DNA of 64,000 nt from Leucobacter sp. G161 (GTDB taxonomy: Bacteria; Actinomycetota; Actinomycetes; Actinomycetales; Microbacteriaceae): assembly GCF_001482305.1 (NCBI RefSeq), contig NZ_LOHP01000002.1, positions 26,700 to 90,699 of the forward strand, in the 5' to 3' direction. Of the stretch, positions 1 to 8,444 are shown in pieces. Below the pieces are notes generated by a model, which saw nothing but the letters and a program-made list of their open reading frames with translations, was not told the origin of the DNA and searched no databases. How positions within the stretch are numbered: the stretch's first letter is position 1; every line of letters starts with the position of its first letter. Made by a program: the position numbers and the translations under genes.

Positions 1-1113
1 CGCCGCGAGTTCCTTCTCAATCACGGGGATCTCACCGTAGAGCAGTTTCGAGGCTCGCTCGAGGTTGCCCTCGCGCTGTGCACGCTCGGCGTCCATGCGC
101 GTCTGGTCGAGCTGTTCGCGCAGCGCACCGACGCGGTTCAGCGTCGCGCGCTCCTTCTCCCAGCGTTCTTCGAGGCCGGCAAGCTCGGTCTGCTTCTCGG
201 CGAGGTCCTCGCGCAGCTTCGCGAGACGCTCCTTCGAGGCCTCGTCTTTCTCCTTCTTCAGCGCGAGTTCCTCGAGCTTCAGTCGGTCGACGGCGCGGCG
301 CAGCTCATCGATTTCGAGCGGCGCCGAGTCGATTTCCATGCGGAGTCGCGACGCTGCCTCGTCGATGAGGTCAATTGCCTTGTCGGGCAGCTGTCGCGCG
401 GTGATGTAGCGGTTCGAGAGCGAAGCGGCGGCGATGAGCGCCGAGTCGGCGATCGTCACCTTGTGGTGCGCCTCGTAGCGTTCCTTCAGCCCGCGAAGAA
501 TGCCGACGGTGTCCTCGACCGACGGCTCGCCAACGTACACCTGCTGGAATCGGCGCTCGAGGGCCGCGTCCTTCTCGATGTACTCACGGTATTCATCGAG
601 CGTGGTTGCGCCGATGAGGCGGAGCTCGCCGCGGGCGAGCATGGGCTTGAGCATCTGCGAGGCCGCGACCGAGGACTCGCCCCCGCCGGCACCCATGAGC
701 GTGTGCAGCTCGTCAATGAAGGTAATGATCTCACCGTCGGATGCTTTGATCTCTGCGAGCACAGCCTTCATGCGCTCCTCGAATTCGCCCCGGTACTTCG
801 CCCCGGCAATGAGCGCGGAGATGTCGAGCGAGATGAGCTCTTTGCCCTTGAGTGACTCTGCGACGTCACCCGCGACGATGCGCTGGGCGAGGCCTTCGAC
901 GACGGCGGTCTTGCCGACGCCCGGCTCGCCGATGAGCACCGGGTTGTTCTTCGTGCGGCGCGTGAGCACCTGGCTGACGCGCCGAATTTCACTATCGCGC
1001 CCGATCACGGGATCGAGCTTGCCCGAGCGGGCGACCTCGGTGAGGTTCACGCCGAACTGCTCGAGCGCGCTTTCTTTGCCTTCGCCTTCGGCTGGCTGCC
1101 AGTTTGCCTGCAT
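1..1113 (-). CDS. clpB: ATP-dependent chaperone ClpB, N-domain-less, 3' end cut by window edge
   Basis: Hsp100 AAA+ disaggregase that works with DnaK to extract proteins from aggregates in the cytoplasm. Only the first 371 codons are inside the window. Nucleotide-binding domain 1 shows Walker A GEPGVGKT at residues 62-69 and a Walker B with IDELHTL near 132; from about residue 290 a charged, Leu-rich stretch starts the coiled-coil middle domain. The usual Clp-N domain (about 140 residues) is absent: the ATG directly precedes the linker to NBD1, has AAAGGA upstream, and only about 100 bp separate it from the next gene, so no upstream start could add it. An HspR operator lies 60 bp upstream, implying heat-shock repression. 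NBD2 is not visible; the middle domain favours ClpB over ClpC. Confidence 0.9.
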   Translation of the reverse strand, partial: MQANWQPAEGEGKESALEQFGVNLTEVARSGKLDPVIGRDSEIRRVSQVLTRRTKNNPVLIGEPGVGKTAVVEGLAQRIVAGDVAESLKGKELISLDISALIAGAKYRGEFEERMKAVLAEIKASDGEIITFIDELHTLMGAGGGESSVAASQMLKPMLARGELRLIGATTLDEYREYIEKDAALERRFQQVYVGEPSVEDTVGILRGLKERYEAHHKVTIADSALIAAASLSNRYITARQLPDKAIDLIDEAASRLRMEIDSAPLEIDELRRAVDRLKLEELALKKEKDEASKERLAKLREDLAEKQTELAGLEERWEKERATLNRVGALREQLDQTRMDAERAQREGNLERASKLLYGEIPVIEKELAA

Positions 1114-1172
1114 GGTGTCCTTTCGTGATGAGCGGGCTGTGCGACTCGGTGCAGGGTGCACCACGTCGCAAA

Positions 1173-1193
1173 CTTGAGTGCATGTGACTCAAG
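1173..1193. promoter_or_regulatory. HAIR operator (HspR binding site) of clpB
   Basis: Perfect inverted repeat CTTGAGT-N7-ACTCAAG, the HspR-associated inverted repeat consensus of actinobacteria. It lies 60 bp upstream of the clpB start. The expected role is repression of clpB by HspR until heat or unfolded-protein load titrates DnaK away. The hspR gene itself is not in the window. Confidence 0.9.
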
Positions 1194-1217
1194 TTTATGT
1201 GGAATTCTGAATTTCCG

Positions 1218-1943
1218 CTACTCCAGGTGCCTGAGATAGCGCTCGGGAGCTGCCATGAACCGTCGCCAGCTGTCGACCATCTCCAGATCGTCGTAGGTGC
1301 TCGTCCGCATCCCCCACTCCCCAAGCTCATAAATGTCGGCCCCTGGCACGGCGGCAAGGATCGGCGAGTGCGTCGACAGAATCACCTGGGAGCCAGCAGC
1401 CGCGAGCTCGCTCATGTGCGCGAGCAGTCGAAGGGAACTCGCAAACGACAACGCCGACTCGGGCTCATCAAATACCCACAATCCGGGGATGCGGGCGCGC
1501 GCCTCAATGAAGTCAAGGAAGGACTCCCCGTGACTCTGATAGTTGTAACGCCCCGCAGCTCCAGGCGGCCCGCCCTCAATCTCCTCCAGGTATCCAAAAT
1601 GGGCATGCATCGTTTCGGCCCGCAAGAACACCCCCTTGCGCGAGGAGCCGGCGCCGCGTGCAAGCTGCAGATGCCCGTCGAGCGGCGACTCGCTCGCGAG
1701 CGTTGCGTACCTGGCATTGTGGGTTCCGCCCTCTGGGTTGAGCCCGTAGGCGGCCGCGAGCGCCTCGACAATCGTCGACTTGCCCGCGCCGTTCTCGCCA
1801 ACGAACACGGTGAGCGCACCGAACTCGAGTCGCCCCTCGAGCAGCTGCCGCACCGCTGGGATCCGCGCGAACCACGATTCGCGATCCGCCGGGTGCGAGC
1901 CGTCCTCTTCCACCCACCGCAGCGGGAGCGTATTTAGTCGCAA
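1218..1943 (-). CDS. AAA/ABC-type ATPase, 241 aa
   Basis: Stand-alone ABC/SMC-like P-loop ATPase of the predicted-ATPase group with an AAA_15/AAA_21-like fold. Walker A GENGAGKS is at residues 49-56, Walker B LWVFDEPE at 155-162 followed by the signature-like ESALSF, and an H-loop STHSP at 190-194; the arrangement is complete, so it should bind and hydrolyse ATP. No membrane segment or second domain is seen. The start is TTG with GAGGTG just upstream. It is encoded alone between clpB and a divergent siderophore-interacting gene, so context gives no substrate. A role in DNA or tRNA metabolism is possible for such proteins but unproven here. Confidence 0.75.
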   Translation of the reverse strand: MRLNTLPLRWVEEDGSHPADRESWFARIPAVRQLLEGRLEFGALTVFVGENGAGKSTIVEALAAAYGLNPEGGTHNARYATLASESPLDGHLQLARGAGSSRKGVFLRAETMHAHFGYLEEIEGGPPGAAGRYNYQSHGESFLDFIEARARIPGLWVFDEPESALSFASSLRLLAHMSELAAAGSQVILSTHSPILAAVPGADIYELGEWGMRTSTYDDLEMVDSWRRFMAAPERYLRHLE

Positions 1944-1969
1944 TGCAGCACCTCATTCCACAGACCCTT

Positions 1970-1986
1970 GAATCATCTGATGATTC
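1970..1986. promoter_or_regulatory. 17-bp perfect palindrome in divergent promoter region
   Basis: GAATCATC-T-GATGATTC, eight-base arms around a single base, 27 bp before the ATPase start and about 100 bp before the siderophore-interacting gene. It has no T-run and lies between divergent genes, so an operator is likelier than a terminator. The binding protein is unknown. Confidence 0.4.
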
Positions 1987-2087
1987 GATCTAACCTGAAC
2001 TGACCCTACTGCGCGGCACTGACGTTCGGAACCCTATGCCCCTCCACAGTCGGGTCAGCGCACCCGAGGGAACCGTAAGGAGCCGCC

Positions 2088-2915
2088 ATGGCAACGAACA
2101 TCGCAGTCGATCACGCGCCGACGGGCTTGGTCGCCGCTGAGGTCACGCGCGCCGAGCAGATCTCTCCGAACTTTGTGCGGGTGACGCTGAGCGGTGATGC
2201 GCTCGCCTCGTGGCGCCACCTCGGCTACGACCAGTGGTTCCGCATCGCGCTGCCGGTCAGCGATGGCACCCGCTTCGATAGGCTCTCCGATCGCTTCGAC
2301 ATGCGCGGCTACCTCCGGTACCTCACCCTGCCCAAGGCCACGAGGCCCGTGATCCGCAGCTACACGGTTCGCGAGTTCCGGCCCGAGCGTCTCGAACTCG
2401 ACGTCGACTTCCTCACCCATGGCACCGCTGGGGTCGCGGGTCCCTGGGCGGCTTCGCTGCCGGTGGGCGCGCCCGTCGGGCTCATCGACCAGGGCTGCGG
2501 ATTTACCGCCGCGGACGCGGCCCGTCGGGTGCTGTGCGCTGGGGACGAGAGCGCCATGCCAGCGGTGCTGGGGGTGCTACGCGATTTGCCGCCGGATAGC
2601 GAGGGTGACGCCGTTATCGAGGTCGCTGACCTCGATGACCGGCAGCCCGTGCACGCACCCGCTGGCGTGAACGTGCACTGGATCGAGCGGGAGAACGACG
2701 CCCGCCCCGGAACCGCGGCGCTCGCCGCCCTGAGATCGTTCCGCCCTCGAAGCGCCGCGGACGCCCCCACCTCTGCGGAGAGCGGCATCAGCGACTTCCA
2801 TGCATTCGTCGCTGGCGAGCAGCAGCTCGCCAGCGGCGGCCGCAAGTACCTCGTGAACGAGCTCGGGATCCCGAAAACCCAGGTGAAGTTCTGCGGCTAC
2901 TGGCGGCAGCGCTAG
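2088..2915 (+). CDS. Siderophore-interacting protein (FAD-binding ferric-siderophore reductase)
   Basis: ViuB/SIP family flavoprotein that reduces ferric siderophores in the cytoplasm and so releases iron. It is 275 residues, normal for the family. The N-terminal beta-barrel holds the FAD motif RSYT at 90-93; the C-terminal half is the SIP domain with the family ending GYWRQR. The ATG follows AAGGAG at good spacing. It is transcribed alone, divergent from the ATPase gene. Iron regulation would be expected, but no clean DtxR/IdeR box is visible upstream. No siderophore uptake genes adjoin it. Confidence 0.88.
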   Translation: MATNIAVDHAPTGLVAAEVTRAEQISPNFVRVTLSGDALASWRHLGYDQWFRIALPVSDGTRFDRLSDRFDMRGYLRYLTLPKATRPVIRSYTVREFRPERLELDVDFLTHGTAGVAGPWAASLPVGAPVGLIDQGCGFTAADAARRVLCAGDESAMPAVLGVLRDLPPDSEGDAVIEVADLDDRQPVHAPAGVNVHWIERENDARPGTAALAALRSFRPRSAADAPTSAESGISDFHAFVAGEQQLASGGRKYLVNELGIPKTQVKFCGYWRQR

Positions 2916-2964
2916 GGCGTGGTGTCGCCGAGCGGACCACCCCCAGTGGGTCTAGGCTGAAACA

Positions 2965-4011
2965 GTGACCGAGAACAGCGCAGCCACTCACCCGCATGCC
3001 TTCGCCTCAGACAACTGGGCAGGCATCCACCCCGAGATTCTCGAGGCGATCACCGCCGCGAATGTCGGCCACACCGTCTCCTACGGTGGGGATCCCTGGA
3101 CGCTCGAGTTCCAGGAGACCGCGAAGCGACTGTTCGGAACCACGGCGGAGGCGTTCCCGGTCTTCAACGGTTCAGGCGCGAACGTGCTCGCGCTGCAGGC
3201 TGCGCTGCCGAGATGGGGTGCGGTGATTTGCGCTGCGACTGCGCACGTCAATTCCGATGAGACCGGCGCACCGGAGAAGACCGGTGGTCTCAAGCTTCTT
3301 CCCGTACCGGCCGTGCACGGCAAACTCACCCCCGAGCTCGTTGACCGCGAGGCCTGGGGTTGGGGCAGCAAGCACCGCGCCCAGCCGCTCGCGGTAACCA
3401 TCTCGCAGACCACCGAGCTCGGCACCTGCTACACCCCCGAGGAGATCCGGGCGCTGGCCGACCACGCACACGAGCAGGGCATGCTGCTCCACGTTGACGG
3501 TTCGCGCCTCGGCGCGGCGGCCGCCCACCTGGGCACCAGTTTGGCCGCGGTGTCGAGCGATGCCGGCGCAGACCTCCTGAGCCTTGGCGCGACCAAGAGC
3601 GGTGCACTCGGGGCCGAGGCCATCATCGTGCTGCGCCCCGACGCGACCCCAGGGATGGAATACCTGCGGAAGATCAACCTGCAGCTCGCCTCGAAGATGC
3701 GGTTCGCCTCGGCACAGCTCAACGCGCTCTACGGCGGCGACCTGTGGCTCCGCTCCGCTTCGCACTCGAACGCGATGGCAACCCGTCTCGCTGCCGGGCT
3801 CGCTGCAGCCGGTAATCCGGCCGTGCGGATCGCGTTCCCTGTGCAGTCCAATGCGGTGTTCGTCGAACTCCCCGAGGAGACCGCACGCCGCGCGCAGCAG
3901 CGCTTCGCGTTTGGAGCCTGGCCGACGCAGCCGGGACTCTACCGGCTCATGTGCGCGTTTGACACTACCGAAGCGGACGTCGACGAGTTGGTCGGACTCA
4001 TCGCCGGCTAG
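2965..4011 (+). CDS. Low-specificity L-threonine aldolase
   Basis: PLP-dependent fold-type I aldolase splitting L-threonine or L-allo-threonine into glycine and acetaldehyde. It is 348 residues. The N-terminal motif ASDNW, the HVDGSR PLP-pocket motif (176-181) and the Schiff-base lysine K211 in GATKSG are all present. The GTG start lies six bases after a TAGGCT -10 box, so the mRNA is probably leaderless. Its stop codon overlaps the stop of the convergent lysE gene by four bases, leaving no room for a separate terminator. Beta-eliminating lyases such as tryptophanase share the fold, but the length and motifs favour threonine aldolase. Confidence 0.88.
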   Translation: MTENSAATHPHAFASDNWAGIHPEILEAITAANVGHTVSYGGDPWTLEFQETAKRLFGTTAEAFPVFNGSGANVLALQAALPRWGAVICAATAHVNSDETGAPEKTGGLKLLPVPAVHGKLTPELVDREAWGWGSKHRAQPLAVTISQTTELGTCYTPEEIRALADHAHEQGMLLHVDGSRLGAAAAHLGTSLAAVSSDAGADLLSLGATKSGALGAEAIIVLRPDATPGMEYLRKINLQLASKMRFASAQLNALYGGDLWLRSASHSNAMATRLAAGLAAAGNPAVRIAFPVQSNAVFVELPEETARRAQQRFAFGAWPTQPGLYRLMCAFDTTEADVDELVGLIAG

Positions 4012-4619
4012 AGGCCTCCGAAGGCGAGCCGCGCAGCGATGAGAAGCATCACGCCGGCCACCACGCCGTCGAGAATCTGCCAGGAGCGCGGCGTTGCAAA
4101 AAACCTCGTGAGCGACCGGGCGCCATAGCCCAGCACGAAGAACCAGGCAATGCTTGCGAGCCCGCCACCCGCGGCAAACCACCATCTGTCTGGGTCACCC
4201 TGCGCGTTGCCGATCGATCCCATGAGCACCATCGTGTCGAGGTACACGTGCGGGTTGAGATAGGTGATCGCGAGGCACGCGAGCACCACGCTCTTCAACG
4301 ATTTCGGCTCGCCGCCGCCCGAGGCGACGAGCGATTCCGGTGTTGCAGCCCTGCGCGCCGCCGACCAGGCGTACCAGAGCAGAAACGCGACTCCGCCCCA
4401 GCGAACGACCTCGAGCAGCAGGGGCGCGCGTTCGATGACCAGCCCTATCCCCGCGACGCCCAAGATTTCGAGCACCGCGTCGGTGAGCCCACAAATGAGC
4501 ACCACGGGCAGTACATGCTCACGGCGAATACCCTGCCGCAGCACGAATGCGTTCTGGGCGCCGATCGCGATGATGAGGGCGAGGCCGCTGCCGATACCCG
4601 TGAGAAATGGAAGGATCAC
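4008..4619 (-). CDS. LysE/ArgO family amino-acid exporter
   Basis: Inner-membrane exporter of basic amino acids (lysine/arginine), 203 residues with about six hydrophobic segments. The N-terminus carries the family hallmark GAQNAFVLRQG, and YLNPHVYLDT is the second conserved loop. It starts with GTG and is divergent from an ArgP/LysG-type regulator gene 92 bp away, the classical lysE-lysG arrangement of Corynebacterium, which supports regulation by intracellular lysine, arginine or histidine. Confidence 0.88.
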   Translation of the reverse strand: MILPFLTGIGSGLALIIAIGAQNAFVLRQGIRREHVLPVVLICGLTDAVLEILGVAGIGLVIERAPLLLEVVRWGGVAFLLWYAWSAARRAATPESLVASGGGEPKSLKSVVLACLAITYLNPHVYLDTMVLMGSIGNAQGDPDRWWFAAGGGLASIAWFFVLGYGARSLTRFFATPRSWQILDGVVAGVMLLIAARLAFGGL

Positions 4620-4674
4620 GGAGATGACGTTACGGGCTGGCGAGGGCGACCCGCCAGTTCAGCTCAGTGAATGT

Positions 4675-4704
4675 TTGTGACGCTCCATTAGCTGCGCTTA
4701 CTAT
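4675..4704 (+). promoter_or_regulatory. Promoter of the argP-type gene, leaderless
   Basis: -35 TTGTGA at 4675-4680, 18-base spacer, -10 TACTAT at 4699-4704. The GTG start of the regulator lies six bases after the -10 box, where transcription should begin, so the mRNA is expected to lack a 5' leader. The same interval holds the lysE promoter on the other strand. Confidence 0.55.
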
Positions 4705-4710
4705 GAGCGT

Positions 4711-5601
4711 GTGGACCTTCCCTTCGAACACCTGCGCACCTTGGCTGCCGTCATCGATGAGGGCTCCCTCGACGGCGCCGCACGCGTGCTGCACATCTCC
4801 CCCTCGGCGGTGAGCCAGCGGATCCGCAGCATGGAAGAGCGGGCCGGCTCCGTGCTCCTGCAACGCAGCAGGCCCGTTGCGGTCACCGCGAGCGGAGCAG
4901 CCGTGCTTCGCGCCGCGCGGCAGGTCGCCCAGGTCATGAATGACGTCGCTGTCGAGCTCGATGCGGGAACCGGAGCCGGATCCCTCGTGAAACTCGTCAT
5001 CAACGCGGACTCGCTCGCGACATGGTTTGTCACGGCGCTCGCGCGCGCAGCCGAGACCACCGGCGCGCGTTTCGAAGTACTCCGGGCCGATGAGACGCTC
5101 TCGACCGAGAAGCTCCGCAGTGGCGAGGTCATGGCTGCTCTCACCGCCACGGCCGAGGCCGTGCCCGGATGCGTGTCCGAGCGGATCGGGACAGATCAGC
5201 TCTCCGCGGTCGCCGACCCCGCGTTCTTCGCGACGCACTTCTCCCACGGCGTGACCGCTGACGCCCTTGCCACGGCCCCGATGATCGAGTTCGACCGTCA
5301 CGACATGCACCAGCAGCGCTTCCTGCAGCGGTTCAGCGACGCACCCGTGCTGCCTCCCCGGCACTTCGTCCCGTCCTCAGCCGCGTTCCTCAGCGCTATC
5401 CAGCTCGGGTTGGGCTGGGGCATGCTCCCTCGCCTGCAGTGCGACGCCCTGATCGCAAGCGGCGGGCTCGTGGAGCTCACGCCGGGGAGGCCGCTCGCCC
5501 TCCCGCTGTTCTGGCAACGCTGGAATCTCCGGTCGCCCGTGCTCGACCAGCTCACGAGTATCGTCGCCGCGGAAGCCCGCACAGCGCTCACCTTCGCGTA
5601 G
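4711..5601 (+). CDS. ArgP/LysG-type LysR transcriptional regulator
   Basis: LysR family activator, 296 residues. The N-terminal winged HTH spans about residues 1-60 (GSLDGAARVLHISPSAVSQR is the recognition region); the remainder is a two-lobed co-inducer domain of ArgP type. In this family lysine or arginine is sensed and the divergent lysE/argO exporter is switched on. The neighbouring lysE, head to head at 92 bp, fits exactly. The start is GTG at the predicted transcription start, without a Shine-Dalgarno. Confidence 0.88.
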   Translation: MDLPFEHLRTLAAVIDEGSLDGAARVLHISPSAVSQRIRSMEERAGSVLLQRSRPVAVTASGAAVLRAARQVAQVMNDVAVELDAGTGAGSLVKLVINADSLATWFVTALARAAETTGARFEVLRADETLSTEKLRSGEVMAALTATAEAVPGCVSERIGTDQLSAVADPAFFATHFSHGVTADALATAPMIEFDRHDMHQQRFLQRFSDAPVLPPRHFVPSSAAFLSAIQLGLGWGMLPRLQCDALIASGGLVELTPGRPLALPLFWQRWNLRSPVLDQLTSIVAAEARTALTFA

Positions 5602-5684
5602 CTGGAATACCGGACGCGCATCGGACGTTCCATCCCCTTGGCGGGGCACCATCGCTCCGCGTTTTTGTTTCATCCAGGAGATTC

Positions 5685-6260
5685 ATGTCTGCGAAGCACG
5701 CAACGACCAGCACACCCATCCTCCCCACACTCACTGAGCGGTGGAGCCCACGCGCGTTCGACACCGACCACGCGCTCCCTGAGAACGCGCTGCTCAGCGC
5801 GTTCGAGGCTGCCCGCTGGTCGCCGAGCGCAAGTAACACGCAGCCCTGGCGCTTCATCGTGGCCCGTCGCGGCAGCGAGTCGTTCGCGAAGATCGAGGCG
5901 ACGCTCGCAGGATTCAACTCGCAGTGGGCGGGCGCAGCATCGGCGCTCGTCGTGAATCTCGCCGTGGTCGAGAACGACAACGGTGAGCCTCAGCGCTGGG
6001 CCGAGTACGACCTCGGCCAGGCCGTCGCGCACCTGTCGGTGCAGGCGCACTCTGAGGGGCTCTACGTCCATCAGATGGGTGGCTTTGATGCGGCGAAGAT
6101 CAGCGAGTCCTTCGCGCTGAGCGACAAGCTCCGTCCCGTGTCCGTGATGACGATCGGCAAGCTCGGCCTGCCCGAGCAGCTCGCGGAGCCGCTCAAGGAG
6201 CGCGAAATCGCCCCGCGCTCGCGCATGGTCGTACACGACCTCATCGTCGTCAACGACTAA
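5685..6260 (+). CDS. Nitroreductase family protein
   Basis: FMN-dependent nitroreductase-fold oxidoreductase of 191 residues. N-terminal RWSPRAFD and the SNTQPWRF motif are the FMN-binding signatures of the family; the C-terminal MTIGKLGLPE is also conserved. The ATG is preceded by CCAGGAG at correct spacing; the reading frame is open further upstream, but that part overlaps the regulator gene and lacks family similarity. It probably reduces nitroaromatics or quinones with NAD(P)H; the physiological substrate is unknown. A strong hairpin follows its stop. Confidence 0.85.
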   Translation: MSAKHATTSTPILPTLTERWSPRAFDTDHALPENALLSAFEAARWSPSASNTQPWRFIVARRGSESFAKIEATLAGFNSQWAGAASALVVNLAVVENDNGEPQRWAEYDLGQAVAHLSVQAHSEGLYVHQMGGFDAAKISESFALSDKLRPVSVMTIGKLGLPEQLAEPLKEREIAPRSRMVVHDLIVVND

Positions 6261-6272
6261 GGCCAGCAGCCC

Positions 6273-6311
6273 GTTTGGGGCCGAACCTACTCGGTAGTTT
6301 CGGCCTCAAAC
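6273..6311. terminator. Bidirectional hairpin between convergent genes
   Basis: Eighteen-base arms (6273-6290 and 6294-6311) with two mismatches and a three-base TCG loop, GC-rich with flanking A/T in both directions. It lies after the nitroreductase stop and overlaps the last 25 bases of the opposing gene, so it can terminate both transcripts. Confidence 0.7.
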
Positions 6312-6706
6312 TCTGCGCCATCGAGGCGTAGCGCTCGCACCAGGTCAGCAGCGTGGACCGTCGAAATGATGACGCGCGAGAACGTGTCGAACTCACCGAT
6401 CCAGCCGCGGCCCTCGTCGGCACCCTCCGGCACATCAAGGTCAATGACGACCGCCTCACGACCGCGACGGGCGAGCACAAAGTCCCGGCCCCCACGGGTG
6501 CGCCAGGTGCCGTAGGCAAGGCCGCGCGGCAGGCCGGCACCCGGCGAGCGAATGCCCCTGATCCACACCCACGGGTCCTCGGTGATGACGGCGGAGCGGA
6601 TGGCCGCACGGTCGAGCACGATGTCGCGGCGGCGCAGGGCGACCGTCTTTTCCGCGGCGGTGAGGCGGATCACCACCCGGTCGGCGTGTACTTCTACGCG
6701 AGCCAT
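6287..6706 (-). CDS. Conserved hypothetical protein next to hemD, 139 aa
   Basis: Function not recognised. It is 139 residues, soluble, rich in beta-strand-like alternation (VEVHADRVVIRLT, DFVLARRG) with conserved-looking Trp pairs (WVWIRG, GTWRTRGG). No signal peptide, membrane segment or catalytic motif is apparent. It begins two bases after the hemD stop, so the two are surely cotranscribed, and a hairpin terminator covers its 3' end. A small ligand-binding or PH-like beta-barrel fold is a guess only. Confidence 0.7.
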   Translation of the reverse strand: MARVEVHADRVVIRLTAAEKTVALRRRDIVLDRAAIRSAVITEDPWVWIRGIRSPGAGLPRGLAYGTWRTRGGRDFVLARRGREAVVIDLDVPEGADEGRGWIGEFDTFSRVIISTVHAADLVRALRLDGAEFEAETTE

Positions 6707-6708
6707 CG

Positions 6709-7491
6709 CTAGTCCAGCATGTCGCTGTGGTCGATGGCTGATTCGACAGCCTCGATGATCGCGTCGACCTCAGCCTGGCGGGCTTGCCCACCGTCGGCCA
6801 GCTCCAGCGCTTCCGCGGCAGCGAGCGTGTTCTCTCCGACGCACACCACCAGCGTGTCCGCGGGGAGCTGCGGGAACTGCTTCAGGACTTCCTCGGCGAT
6901 CTTCGCCGAAGCGACGAGGATGGCGTTAATGCGACCCGAGTCGATGTCTTCTCGGATGTGCACGGACGCCGGCACTCCGATCGTACGAAACGCAAGCACC
7001 TGAGTGACATCGTGGCCGCGCTCAATGAGCCCGGTCGTGAGCACCGGCGTCGCGACATCAGAGCGGAGCGTGAGCACCCGGAGCACCTCGCCCGAGTCAA
7101 TCTCAGTCCACTCTTTCAGCAGCTGAAACGTCGTGTTGTTGTCTTCGTCGGGCGTGATGGTCACCGGATATCCGGCTTCACGAAAGGCAACCGCGGTGGC
7201 CTCCCCGACGATCGCTACCTTTGTACGCTCGTGAAACGTCGCACTGTGGTGCTTCAGAACGTCGGCGACGGTTGCACTCGTGGCGGTCATCCAATCGAAA
7301 ACGCCGGACTCCAGGTCCTTCAGCGCATCGACTAGCTTGTCCTCTTCGCTCGTGTGAGAGAAATCCACGAGCGGCGCGATCACGGTCTGGGCGCCACGGT
7401 CGCGTAGCGCCTGCGAGACAAGGTCTCCCCAGATCCCGCCCCGTGGAACAAGCACACGGAGGCCGCCGAGCAGCTTAGCCTGATCCGACAT
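6709..7491 (-). CDS. hemD: Uroporphyrinogen-III synthase
   Basis: Cyclises hydroxymethylbilane to uroporphyrinogen III in haem and sirohaem synthesis. It is 260 residues from the ATG of MSDQAKLL; an upstream in-frame ATG exists but gives an unlikely N-terminus. The two-lobed HemD layout is visible: N-terminal LRVLVPRGG, the linker DWMTATSATV, and the C-terminal lobe with ILVASAKIAEE and VVCVGENTLAAAE. It has no fused methyltransferase domain. No other early hem gene adjoins it; its partner downstream is the 139-residue hypothetical. Confidence 0.82.
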   Translation of the reverse strand: MSDQAKLLGGLRVLVPRGGIWGDLVSQALRDRGAQTVIAPLVDFSHTSEEDKLVDALKDLESGVFDWMTATSATVADVLKHHSATFHERTKVAIVGEATAVAFREAGYPVTITPDEDNNTTFQLLKEWTEIDSGEVLRVLTLRSDVATPVLTTGLIERGHDVTQVLAFRTIGVPASVHIREDIDSGRINAILVASAKIAEEVLKQFPQLPADTLVVCVGENTLAAAEALELADGGQARQAEVDAIIEAVESAIDHSDMLD

Positions 7492-7686
7492 ACACCCCAC
7501 ATCACTCGAAACGAATATCAACCGCGCTAAGGGCGACTTCTCAAAGATACGGCCTTTTTCAGCGCCGCGTGTTCACCTATTCTCGCTCTGCGCAGGTCAA
7601 GACGCAAAACCGAGGGCCGCATCCGGCCAATTGAAACCTACCTGTTACGCGCGCTGAGGGCACGAATTCGGCATCTACAGTGCAAC

Positions 7687-7950
7687 TTACCGCAGATTTC
7701 GCCCCGCTCGGCGAGCCAGCGCCCACACGACTGCGCCCGCGGTTGCTGCTACAACGACAACACCCGTGATAAACACGAGCGGCCGCTCGCGCCGTTCCTC
7801 ACGGATCCGGAGCCCGACGCGCTCGGTGGCTTCGTCGATGCGCTTGGCGTAGTTCAACCGGTTGCTCAGCTGGCCCAGAGTGTCGTAGAGCTCGGCCCGC
7901 GCCACCTCTGCCTCCGCGATGCCGAGTGCGCGCTGCTCCTGCGGGTTCAT
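7687..7950 (-). CDS. DUF3618 membrane protein, 87 aa
   Basis: Small actinobacterial envelope protein: an amphipathic N-terminal half (AELYDTLGQLSNRLNYAKRI) followed by a single membrane helix at about 58-79 and a basic tail. This is the DUF3618 pattern. Its start overlaps the stop of the Holin-X gene by four bases, and it is the last gene of a three-gene operon of small membrane proteins. Such trios are often stress-linked in actinobacteria; the exact function is unknown. Confidence 0.75.
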   Translation of the reverse strand: MNPQEQRALGIAEAEVARAELYDTLGQLSNRLNYAKRIDEATERVGLRIREERRERPLVFITGVVVVAATAGAVVWALARRAGRNLR

Positions 7951-8444
7951 CGATCCACTCCGTATCCGTAGGTCTCCGCCGTGTGTGCTGCAGCGGGCGC
8001 CGCGGCACCGGTGCGGCTCGACGCGGCCGCCGCAGCGGGACTCGTGTCGCTGTTGAAGCGCACATCGCCCAGGGCTGCAATATCTCCGCCGACGCGGTTC
8101 AGCGTCTGCTCGGGCACCGGGTTGCCGCGTTTCACGAGTGTGAACCCGGCAAAGAGCGCTGCCGCTGCGAGCAGCAGCAGCCCCGCAGCCACGACAAGCG
8201 CTGCGAGCCACCATGGCCACACGAGCGCGAGCGCGGCGATCGCGGCGATCACCAGTGCCTGCAGCATGAAGAAGATGAAGAACAGGGCGACAACCACGCC
8301 AGCCGCACCGATGCCAGCTTTCTTCGCTGCGCCGATCGCTTCGCGCTTGGCGTTGTTGTATTCGACCTTCGCCAACGAGACAATCTGCTGCGGCAGTCTG
8401 GCCATCAGCTCGAAGGTGCCGGCCTCATCGCGTTTGCGGCTCAT
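7947..8444 (-). CDS. Phage-holin-like (Holin-X) membrane protein
   Basis: 165 residues with two adjacent membrane helices (about 44-70 and 73-103) after an N-terminal amphipathic segment that begins with the family-type LARLPQQIVSLAKVE region. This matches the actinobacterial Holin-X superfamily, which despite its name is chromosomal and not linked to phage lysis. The C-terminus is Ala-rich and probably disordered. It overlaps both neighbours by four bases, so the operon is translationally coupled. Confidence 0.72.
   Translation of the reverse strand: MSRKRDEAGTFELMARLPQQIVSLAKVEYNNAKREAIGAAKKAGIGAAGVVVALFFIFFMLQALVIAAIAALALVWPWWLAALVVAAGLLLLAAAALFAGFTLVKRGNPVPEQTLNRVGGDIAALGDVRFNSDTSPAAAAASSRTGAAAPAAAHTAETYGYGVDR

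Noticed and set aside
1987..2010. Possible DtxR/IdeR iron box before the siderophore-interacting gene
   Set aside because: Only the right half (CTAACCTGAA) resembles the consensus; the left half does not match.
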